Shown here: positions 54,889 through 63,210 of the stretch, one piece after another
Position numbering within the stretch: the first letter of the stretch is position 1
How the letters are laid out: the number at the start of each line of letters is the position of its first letter
Assembly (NCBI RefSeq): GCF_020524355.2
Contig: NZ_CP129019.1
Span: 3,472,001 to 3,536,000 of the forward strand
Direction: 5' to 3'
Length of the DNA stretch: 64,000 bases
Source of the DNA: Mesobacillus subterraneus
Lineage (GTDB): Bacteria; Bacillota; Bacilli; Bacillales; Cytobacillaceae
Program-made: the position numbers and the translations under genes
The notes under the pieces: generated by a model
What the model was told of the DNA's origin: nothing
What the model saw: only the letters and a program-made list of their open reading frames with translations
Database searches by the model: none

Positions 54889-55020
54889 ATGGCTAACCTT
54901 ATCAAAATCCTGATGGGCAGCAACTCGAAGTCTGATTGCTGCAGCGTAGAGATCAAAGAAGTCCAGAAAACAGAAGAGAAAAACGAAGCTTGCTGCGGTG
55001 GTGATGCTAGTTGTTGTTAG
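54889..55020 (+). CDS. 43-residue Cys-rich peptide (three CC pairs)
   Basis: Starts MANLIKILMGSNSKSDCC and ends EACCGGDASCC; three vicinal Cys pairs in 43 residues. AAAGGAGGTG stands before the ATG. Vicinal thiols bind As(III), Sb(III) or Cd(II) well. Likely a small chaperone or buffer for the permease; sequence family unknown to me. Confidence 0.78.
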   Translation: MANLIKILMGSNSKSDCCSVEIKEVQKTEEKNEACCGGDASCC

Positions 55021-55044
55021 GATTTTTACAGTAAGTGGAAGATT

Positions 55045-55149
55045 GTGCAATTAACGTGTATTTTCGAGCAATTAACATACATTTCCGCACTATTCCCTGA
55101 CTTTACTGTGCAATTACAGATAATCTTCGCGCGATTATCGCTCTTCATT
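55045..55149. repeat. Degenerate 21-bp array, GCAATTA family
   Basis: Five consecutive 21-bp units starting at 55045, three carrying GCAATTA and one GCGATTA. Downstream of the Cys-rich gene, before its terminator. Confidence 0.6.
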
Positions 55150-55207
55150 AAGAGAATAATTTTTCCAGCAAGAATTTGCTCATGATTAAAAGCTGAAACA
55201 TACAAAT

Positions 55208-55244
55208 AGGTGGGATCAGGCACTAAAATCGCCTGATCCCACCT
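55208..55244. terminator. Strong bidirectional terminator
   Basis: Perfect 14-bp inverted repeat (AGGTGGGATCAGGC and complement) followed by T7 on the plus strand. Confidence 0.93.
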
Positions 55245-55249
55245 TTTTT

Positions 55250-56513
55250 TTACTCCTCAACCTCTAAAACGGGCATGATTTCTACTTTTATATTACGAAT
55301 ACGGTGATTTTCTACTTCCTTGACAATGATCCGCAGGTTTTCGTAGACAAAATTATCGCCGTTAACCGGGATGCTTTCCCAATGTTTCGAAAATCCAGCC
55401 GCCAAGATTATGATACGATGTCTCTGGCATCGGAACATTGAACAATTCGGCAAAATCATCCAGGTCATACTGGGCTTCGAACTCGTACGTGCTTTCATCG
55501 ATCTTCGTCATGATATTGACCTTTTCATCGTGCTCATCCCAAATCTCGCCGACAAGCTCTTCAAGTATGTCTTCAAGCGTAATCAACCCGCTCGTTCCGC
55601 CGAATTCATCGACGACGATGGCTATATGGCTCTTCGTCCTTTGCAGCTCAGGCAGCAGGGTAGCGATTTTCATCGATTTCACGACGAACATTGGCTGGCG
55701 CAGCATCTCACGAACATTTACTTCTTTATTCTGGATCATTTCCGCAAAAAATTCACGTTCGGACAAGAAGCCGATGATATTATCTATATTGTCTTCATAA
55801 ACCGGAACCCGTGAAAAACGTTCCTCAATGAAAATCTGCTTGATCTCCTCGAGTGACTGGTTTACTTCGATTGTAATCATATCCATTCGATGCGTTAATA
55901 CTTCACCGACAAGAACATCGTTAAATTCCAGGGAACGGTGCACGAGCTCCCTTTCCTCATTATTAATGACTCCCTCTTCTTCACTGATGTCAACCATCAC
56001 CTTGATTTCTTCTTCGGTGACGGATGGCTGATTTTCTCCCTTTGAGAACATCTTCGATACGGACGCCTTCAACTTACTGAACACGAAGTTGACAGGAGTC
56101 AGGATTTTAATCAGCAGCAATAAAATGGCAGAAATCTTTAACGAATACTCCTCTGCATTTTCCTTAGCCATTGACTTCGGTAAAATCTCACCGAAAATCA
56201 GGATGAGAATCGTCATGCCAAATGTACTTACGATCAGCCCGGTGCTGGCACCGAACAGGTCGACGGCTACTTTTGACGAGATACTCGCTGCGGCGATATT
56301 GACGATGTTGTTTCCTACTAGAATCGTAGAAAGCGCATCATCAAAATTTTCAGAAATATACAAAGCATTCTTGCTTCCAGCGCGGCCTTCGGATACATAA
56401 TTCCGCAGCCTGATTCGATTGACGCTGGAAAAAGCGGTTTCTGCCGATGAAAAGAAGGCAGATAAAAGAATTAAAACACCTAATAAAATGACTAACCCTA
56501 TGGGAACTTCCAA
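55250..56513 (-). pseudogene. CNNM/CorC-type membrane protein, split by a +1 frameshift
   Basis: About 420 residues as one frame: DUF21/CNNM membrane domain (1-180), two CBS motifs (about 200-325, EVLTHRMDMITIEVNQSLEE, VDEFGGTSGLITLEDILEEL) and a CorC/HlyC C-terminal domain. The frame breaks after IFETLG; one extra base in TTT at 55375-55377. Removing it gives LGSIPVNGDNFVYENLRI. Family members are linked to Mg/Co efflux. Confidence 0.9.
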
Positions 56514-56645
56514 AAAAATTCACTCTCCGAAAAAAAATTTGTCAGAATATATTTTACTGTTTTGACGGGTATAAATCAAATACTCTTGCTTACCCCTATG
56601 TATGTACGGTTTACCCGGCGAGAAGGTTTCATAATCAGAGATTTT

Positions 56646-56940
56646 TTACATTTCCTTGCCTGCCAAATTATTCTTGCTCACAAACCTCACTTTGGGCATC
56701 ATCACAAACCCAAGATAAGCAAAAGCTGATCCAAGCAATGCTCCAACAGCGATTTCTGCCGGATAATGCACCCCAGCCCATATCCGCGAAAAACCTACCA
56801 GTATTGCGAGCAGAATCCATAAATATGTATGCTTTCTTTTATACAGCCAGAACATAACAGTCATTGTGAAAAAAAAATTGTTTATACAATAATTTCCACC
56901 ATTAAAAATTGAAAAAATCGAAGGCCAAGGGAGCCCGCGA
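56646..56940 (-). pseudogene. PAP2 phosphatase remnant (N-terminus missing)
   Basis: Only the C-terminal half of a PAP2/BcrC-like enzyme is left: TMTVMFWLYKRKHTYLWILL and SRIWAGVHYPAEIAVGALLG (motif 3, with E where D is usual). Motifs 1 and 2 (KX6RP and PSGH) are absent and the upstream sequence is AT-rich filler next to the flavodoxin stop. There is no start codon with a site. A truncated gene, not a sequencing frameshift. Confidence 0.75.
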
Positions 56941-56943
56941 TTT

Positions 56944-57444
56944 TTAGACAGGTAAATATTTATTGTTTCTATTAAAAGTTGCCGCAAATTCGCAGATCGA
57001 TTCAAAGTCAAGATGGGAGATTTCCTCCGTCGATCCACTGACGCTTTTCGCAATGATTTTCTCGAAGAAATTCATCTTAGAAAAAATAAATTCACCTCCG
57101 AATAATCCTTTCGCTATTGCCGCTTCCCTCAGGTTGTGCGGAAATGCATTTTCAAACTGAGCGTGTGCTTCCTGCCCTTCCCTCATGCAGCATAGAAACA
57201 GGCTGAGGTTTTTCCTTTGCAGCACGTCCTCATGCTCCTTCATGAATTTCTTAATTTTACCCTGGATGCTGCCGGCATGAATCGATCCGCCGATCATCAC
57301 CGAATCAAACAGCTCCAAATCAGAATAAAGCTTCGTCTTATCCAAATTGATCGCAATAACTTCCCCATCAATCTGCTTTCGTAAAAGATGTGCCGCTTTT
57401 GCTGTCGTACCATGTGTTGAGCAGTAAACAATCAAACTCTTCAT
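56944..57444 (-). CDS. Flavodoxin-domain protein (HemG-like)
   Basis: 166 residues. YCSTHGTTAKAA is the FMN phosphate loop and MIGGSIHAGSIQGKIKKF the second one, as in flavodoxin_5/HemG-type proteins. ATG at 57444 follows GGGGGCGAT. Probably a cytoplasmic FMN electron carrier or protoporphyrinogen oxidase-like enzyme. Confidence 0.83.
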   Translation of the reverse strand: MKSLIVYCSTHGTTAKAAHLLRKQIDGEVIAINLDKTKLYSDLELFDSVMIGGSIHAGSIQGKIKKFMKEHEDVLQRKNLSLFLCCMREGQEAHAQFENAFPHNLREAAIAKGLFGGEFIFSKMNFFEKIIAKSVSGSTEEISHLDFESICEFAATFNRNNKYLPV

Positions 57445-57614
57445 TAGATCGCCCCCAGTATGCTCTCTGGTATTCCAGACCACCGTGCAATAGTCCATTT
57501 GGGTTCATTATAGCTTTTAGGTGAAGAAAAAGTGTGAAAGATATATGGCAATATTCTTACAATTCGAGTATTAAATGACAAGATAAAACCCGTATAACTC
57601 ATACGCAGCATTGT

Positions 57615-58495
57615 TGTCCCTGCTTGTTACCGAAATCGCGGGCTTGCTTTCTTTTCGGGCACAAGTTGGCTCTTCTTGTTACCGAAATCGCGGGCTTGCT
57701 TTCTTTTCCGGCACATGTTGGCCCTGCTTGTTACCGAAATCACGGGCTTCCTTCCTTTTCGGGCACAAGTTGGCTCTTCTTGTAACCGAAATCGTGAATC
57801 CCTTTCCGGTTCGGGCACTTGTTGGCTCTTCTTGTTACCGAAATCGCGGGCTTGCTTTCTTTTCCGGCACATGTTGGCTCTTCTTGTTACCGAAATCACG
57901 GGCTCCCTTTCTTTTAGGGCACATGTTGGTTCTCCTTGTTACCGAAATCGCGAATCCCTTTCCGGTTCGGGCACATGTTGGCTCTCCTTGTTACCGAAAT
58001 CACGGGCTCCCTTTCTTTTCGGGCACAAGTTGACCCTGCTTGTTACCGAAATCGCAAGCTTCCTTCCTTTTCGGGCACATGTTGGCTCTCCTTGTTACCG
58101 AAATCGCGGGCTTGCTTTCTTTTCGGGCACATGTTGGCTCTCCTTGTTACCGTAATCGCGGGCTTCCTTTCTTTTCGGGCACAAGTTGACCCTGCTTGTT
58201 ACCGAAATCGCGGGCTTCCTTCCTTTTCGGGCACATGTTGGCTCTCCTTGTTACCGAAATCGCGGGCTTGCTTTCTTTTCGACCACATGTTGGCTCTCCT
58301 TGTTACCGAAATCGTGAATCCCTTTCCGGTTCGGGCACATGTTGGCTCTCCTTGTTACCGAAATCGTGAATCCCTTTCCGGTTCGGGCACATGTTGGCTC
58401 TCCTTGTTACCGAAATCACGGGCTCCCTTTCTTTTCGGGCACATGTTGGCTCTTCTTGTTACTGTAATCGTCATTCCCTAACCTTTTCGGGCACA
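57615..58495. repeat. 52-bp tandem array, about 17 units
   Basis: GTTACCGAAATC recurs every 52 bp exactly from 57626 to 58458 (17 units). A conserved TTTTCGGGCACATGTTGGCTC follows in each, with a few alternative middles (GCGGGCTT, ACGGGCTC, GTGAATCC). There are no unique spacers, so it is not CRISPR. It starts at the stop of the MGMT gene and ends 170 bp before the flavodoxin gene. Since 52 is not a multiple of 3, the long open frames here are chance products. Confidence 0.95.
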
Positions 58496-59002
58496 TTAGC
58501 TCCTACAATGTGTTTTCTCCAACTCCAACAAATGTTTTTTCATGGCGATCCCGCCTCTATATCCTGTAAGCGCTCCGTTTTTGCCGATGACCCTGTGGCA
58601 AGGGACGGTGATTAAGACTGGATTTGCCCCAATCGCTGTGCCAACTGCTCTTACTGCAGCAGGCTTGCCGATTTTTTCTGCTATATCTGAATATGTAAAA
58701 GTTTGCCCATAAGGGATTTCCTTAAGTGCAGCCCAGATTGCTTTCTGGAATGGCGTCCCTTTTACATCGACCGGCATGGAAAATTCGATGATCCTCCCTT
58801 CAAGGTATTCAGTCAATTCTTCGATGTATGGTTTCAAAGCTTCTGGATTCTTTTCAAAAATAGCAGCAGGATACCGTTTAACCATGCTTTCGAAGTCTTC
58901 CTCTGGAGATCCGACATAGCATAAACCTTCGTCAGTCGCCGATATATAAATTTCATTACCCTCCAAAAGAAGGATGTCCCAATTAATTTTTTGCTCCACC
59001 AC
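58496..59002 (-). CDS. Methylated-DNA-protein cysteine methyltransferase
   Basis: 168 residues with the active site VPCHRVIGKNGALTGYRGG and the Arg-finger/helix region IPYGQTFTYSDIAEKIGKPAAVRAVG. It repairs O6-methylguanine and is consumed. GTG start behind AAGGAG. Length fits Ogt/AdaB-like proteins. The 52-bp array starts at its stop codon. Confidence 0.93.
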   Translation of the reverse strand: MVEQKINWDILLLEGNEIYISATDEGLCYVGSPEEDFESMVKRYPAAIFEKNPEALKPYIEELTEYLEGRIIEFSMPVDVKGTPFQKAIWAALKEIPYGQTFTYSDIAEKIGKPAAVRAVGTAIGANPVLITVPCHRVIGKNGALTGYRGGIAMKKHLLELEKTHCRS

Positions 59003-59090
59003 TATCGCTCCTTCTCACTGTCTTTTCCTCATTATAACTAAAAAAGAAAACCATCGTTCAATTCAAAAAAACATTAAATTCTAAATCTTC

Positions 59091-59119
59091 TTTACACTAT
59101 TAAATTTTCCCTATAAGAT
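59091..59119 (+). promoter_or_regulatory. Promoter of the GNAT/amidohydrolase operon
   Basis: TTTACA (59091-59096) and TAAGAT (59114-59119) with 17 bp between, 50 bp before a small ORF. Confidence 0.65.
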
Positions 59120-59168
59120 GAATATGGAGTGCAAAAAACTCCCATCAAATCAAAGGAGGTTAAGTATC

Positions 59169-59222
59169 ATGGACAATTCTAAAAAGAAGCTTATTTTAAC
59201 AAAAAAGGAAGATGGCCCATAG
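59169..59222 (+). CDS. 17-residue ORF with strong RBS (possible leader peptide)
   Basis: MDNSKKKLILTKKEDGP, preceded by AAAGGAGG at proper spacing. It stops 12 bp before the next gene. It could be a leader peptide that couples translation, or a short remnant. No regulatory codon run is seen. Confidence 0.5.
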   Translation: MDNSKKKLILTKKEDGP

Positions 59223-59234
59223 TTAGGGAGGAGA

Positions 59235-62200
59235 ATGGACGTGGCACAATTGAACAAGGTTATTCAAATCGAAAAATATCATGAAGGATTGGCGGCTGGA
59301 GTCGCCAAAATGTGGAATCTGAGTCGTGACGGCTGGGGTGGTGATACCCGTGTCATGACGGAGGAGCAGGTAAAAAAGAAGGAAGCGAACTCTGACAACA
59401 TCGAACTTTATCTTGCGCTCGACGGTGAGGAAGTTGTTGGGAACTGTGGATTGTCTGAATATAAGGAGGACACGGGATCATTATATATCCCCCTTCTCAA
59501 CGTTCGTACGGATTATCACGGCTATAAAATTGGCAAGAAGCTCTTGCTTCAGGCGCTTGAAAAAACGGTGGAACTAGGTTGGCCTCGACTTGACTTGTAC
59601 ACCTGGGCCGGGAATACGAAAGCTGTTCCCCTTTATAAAAAGTGCGGATTTTTCTGGGAGGACAGGGATGACTCGACCCACTTGATGAATTTCATTCCGC
59701 AGGTCGTGAACACACCGCTTTTAAAACCTGTCTTTGAAAAAATCGATTGGTATGGAGACAGCACCAGATTGATAGAAGTAAAACCTGACGGAACCAAGGA
59801 AAACGGCTTTACTTTCTATGAATATAGCTGGCAGAACGCAGAGACATCAGCTCGGGTGCAATTCGAACGAACAAGCCGCGGCATCAGCTTGATTGAAACA
59901 GACGAGTTCATCCTGCAAATGAAATTGGCAGACCATGAAGTCATCCAGGAGGAAGAACGGGAATTCGAGATTACGGTCGTGAACAAGGGCGAAGCTCCCC
60001 TTTCCTTCAAGGCAGCCGGCGCGGACAACGGACGCGTAAAGTATGATTTCAACACGGAACGAATGGTAAATCATGAGACTACTCTATCTGCTACCTTCAC
60101 TATAGAAAAAGGTGAAGAACCGAGCAACTGGCGGACGCATCCAAGCATTAAAGCGACAGTTTCGATCAATGGGCTTGAATGCGAGTTGAAGCTTGGAATC
60201 TTCCCAATCAATCCGGCAAAAATAGAAGCCAGCTTCTCTGGCAATCTATCTTTCTTGGAAAAAGAAACAGCTATTAATGTTGAAATCAGCAATAACTTAA
60301 GAGAAACCGCTGTTTATGAATTACACTTTCCTGATGATGAGCAGGTCGTGTTAGCAAAGCAAAATTTCACCGTGGAAGTTCCTGCCCGGGGACGAAAGAC
60401 GCTTTCTGTTCCTTTAACGGTAAAACAGCATGGATTTTATAAACCTGAGCTGACGATTACAGCAACAAAAAATGATAAACAAAAGCTCCTCTTCAAGCAG
60501 GAAATCTCGGTTGCATTCAAAGGGCTTGGAGAAAAGTTCGTTGGAGAATCAACGGATTTCTGGCATATTTTCAACGGACTTGGTCAGATTAATGTCCGAA
60601 AGCGGGACCTGCTGACGTCTGCCGCCAGAAACAACAAAAAGAATCAGCCTTTTGCTTTTATGACACCGAAGCTTGGAAAACCATATTCACTCGAGTTCAC
60701 CAAGAAAAAGCCTTCCTCGGTCACCTGGGAGATCCATGATTCATCGATTGATATGAAGATATGTATGGAATCTGCCGAGATGGAAGGACTGCACTTAACT
60801 CAAACATATCGTTTGTTCGGTGATGGCATCGTCCACACTTGGGCTCAGGTTGAAAATAAAGGTGAGAAAGTCCATCCTGATGTGGCTTTCAGTCAGCCCG
60901 TCTATCATGAGATGGAGCAGGTTTACTTCCCGCTTGACGGCGAGGTTGTGCATTTTTCCGAAAACCGGATCATGGAAATTGGTGAGCTGGACTCTGAGAG
61001 AATCACTGGAAACTGGTATTTTACCGAAGGACATTCCGTCCCAATCGGACTGACTTGGTCTGAGGGCAGCAATGCCGGCCCTGAAAGCTGGCAGTTCATC
61101 ATCGAGGACCAATTTGGAAAGCTGTTGCCTGGTTCCAAAGCTGTATCTGGAACCATAACCCTTTCACTTGGAGCTTTCCAGAATGTTGAGGAGTTCATCG
61201 CCTATGCAGAGCAAGTTCAAGCTCGAGAGAAGCCTGAAACGATTAGCGATTTCAAGTTCAAGGCTGAGAAACTTATCATCCAGCCTGATACTGACATGGC
61301 TTTCACTTTAACAACTCATCGAAATAGCTTTCTTGATGGAATAATAACAATGGGAGATGAGTTTCACGCGGTTACCGCTGATATGGAGAAAACCTCTTAT
61401 TCTATCAATTTATTAACTGCAGGCTAGAAGCCGCTGTCCATTGTTGAAGCCACTTACGCAGGCAACGGAATGTCAGCTAGATTCAAAGAGTTGCTAATCT
61501 CTCCTTCAGGATGCGTGAATACCAGCATGGAAGATGGCAACTTCATTGTCGATAATGGTGTCATTACACTAAAGTCAGATCCAGGTTTCTATCCAGGTAT
61601 CTATTCAATGAAAGTGAATGGCCGTGAATGGCTCGCCAACTCCTATCCAGAGCTGACGGCAAAAAGCTGGTGGAATCCATGGGCCGGCGGAATGAAGACT
61701 GTCCCGAACGGAATCAATACCTTCTCCTTGTTAAAAGAAAACAGCGATGCCGAAGTGGTCGAATTGACGGACAGTGAAGGCAACAAATGGACTGGTCTGG
61801 CGATCACCACCGAATTCAAGGAACATAAGCAGTGGAAAGATGTCCAGTATACGCAATATTACTTGACACTTCCAGGCGTGCCTGTTGTCGCTTCTTTTGC
61901 AGAAGTGAAGGATCCTGGCGGGAAGAATCTTGCTGATGAAAATTGGATCACAGACATGTTCGTTGGCAGCGAGCTGACCGATGTGCAGATTTCAGTCAGT
62001 GACAGCCAGCAGGGTCATGCGTACCAAGCAGGCAGCGAGGAAATTGGTTTGCTGCTGGATGAAGATTCGTACTTTAGCTCCCACAGCTGTGATGATAAAT
62101 TTTACATGGTTCCAAATAACGATGCATATCCAACAGACGCATATACAAATAAAGAAGTGTTGCAAATTGTCTCAAGGCACAAGGGCGATTTTGAAAAAAG

Positions 62201-62279
62201 CGCTCCGCTATTCATGCTGTTTGATGAACGCAGGCTGACTGGCGACTTGCTGAAAAAACTGAGAAGAGTTCAATTTTAA
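59235..62279 (+). pseudogene. Giant GNAT-beta-sandwich fusion protein, interrupted by an amber codon
   Basis: One frame of 1,013 codons plus a TAG at 61425-61427 (NLLTAG, stop, KPLSIVEATYAG). Residues 1-155 are a GNAT acetyltransferase domain (VRTDYHGYKIGKKLLLQALE). Residues 215-470 look like immunoglobulin-like beta domains, and 480-1013 resemble galactose-mutarotase-type sandwich folds (SWWNPWAGGMKTVPNGI). A GTG at 59241 has better spacing from GGGAGG than the ATG at 59235. Upstream of an amidohydrolase. Carbohydrate-related role is a guess; the amber may be a mutation or an error. Confidence 0.78.
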
Positions 62280-62290
62280 AAGGAGAAAAC

Positions 62291-63145
62291 ATGAAAATCA
62301 TCGATGCCCATATACACCTATCAAAAATTAAATCCTTTTATGAAACGGCCGAGAAGCTTTCATTCGTCGACTATTCCACAGCTGGAATCCTAAAGGAGTT
62401 CAAGGAGGCTAATGTGGTGCTCGGAATCGGGATGGGCCTGACGGAAACCGATAAAATGGGCTTCCCTGATTATGAAGCCCGGACGCCGATGGGGCTCGAT
62501 ATGGAGGCCGAACTCCCGGCCAATATTTTTTGCTGCGCCGGGGTCAACCCATATGATCTGGATGAGGCAGCCCTTGCCCGCCTTGAAAAAGAACTGCAAC
62601 ATCCGAAGACGGTCGGAATCAAGATCTATCTTGGCTACTATCCTTTTTATGCCTATGATGAAGTGTATGAACCTGTCTACAAGCTGGCGGCGAAATACCA
62701 ACTGCCAGTCGTCTTCCACACTGGAGATACGTATTCAGAGCGTGGCTATTTAAAATATTCCCACCCGATGGCAATTGACGAGGTCGCGGTCAACCATCGT
62801 GATGTGAACTTTATGATGGCGCATTTTGGGGACCCATGGACATTGACCGGAGCGGAAATTATCTATAAAAACCCGAATGTGTTTGCCGATTTGTCAGGAC
62901 TGATTGTCGGCACAAAGGAAGAGCTGGATAAGCGCAGCAAGGGCCGTTTCCTTGACCACCTGCGCCATGCGCTTGAGTTTGCCGATTCTTACGACAAGCT
63001 GCTGTTCGGCACAGACTGGCCATTAATTCCAGTTGGTCCGTATATCGAATTCATCAAAGACCTGATTCCGCCCGAGCACCATGAGGATGTCTTTTACAAT
63101 ACTGCTCTGAAGGTGTTTCCAAAGATCAAACCGTTTTTGGAGTAA
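62291..63145 (+). CDS. Amidohydrolase (amidohydro-rel family)
   Basis: 284 residues of a TIM-barrel metal hydrolase: DAHIHL (two metal-binding His), VVFHTGDT, NFMMAHFGDPW and LLFGTDWPLIP (Asp). It is 11 bp behind the GNAT fusion, so they act in one pathway. PF04909-type enzymes include decarboxylases and hydrolases; substrate not predictable. Confidence 0.88.
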   Translation: MKIIDAHIHLSKIKSFYETAEKLSFVDYSTAGILKEFKEANVVLGIGMGLTETDKMGFPDYEARTPMGLDMEAELPANIFCCAGVNPYDLDEAALARLEKELQHPKTVGIKIYLGYYPFYAYDEVYEPVYKLAAKYQLPVVFHTGDTYSERGYLKYSHPMAIDEVAVNHRDVNFMMAHFGDPWTLTGAEIIYKNPNVFADLSGLIVGTKEELDKRSKGRFLDHLRHALEFADSYDKLLFGTDWPLIPVGPYIEFIKDLIPPEHHEDVFYNTALKVFPKIKPFLE

Positions 63146-63170
63146 TGCCGAAATGATTAGAAGAACCTGA

Positions 63171-63205
63171 AGAAGTCCCATTATCCTGATGATAATGGGA
63201 CTTCT
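63171..63205. terminator. Bidirectional terminator
   Basis: Perfect 15-bp inverted repeat (AGAAGTCCCATTATC and complement) with a 5-nt loop, followed by T run. Confidence 0.92.
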
Positions 63206-63210
63206 TTTTG

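Noticed and set aside
56944..57053. Extension of the PAP2 frame into the flavodoxin gene
   Set aside because: It overlaps the real coding sequence of flavodoxin in another frame and has no PAP2-like residues.
57615..58495. CRISPR array
   Set aside because: The whole 52-bp unit is repeated; there are no unique spacers and no cas genes.
57611..58615. Long plus-strand frames of 140-181 residues rich in S, F and L
   Set aside because: They are products of a 52-bp array that is not a multiple of three; each frame shows the same shifting words.
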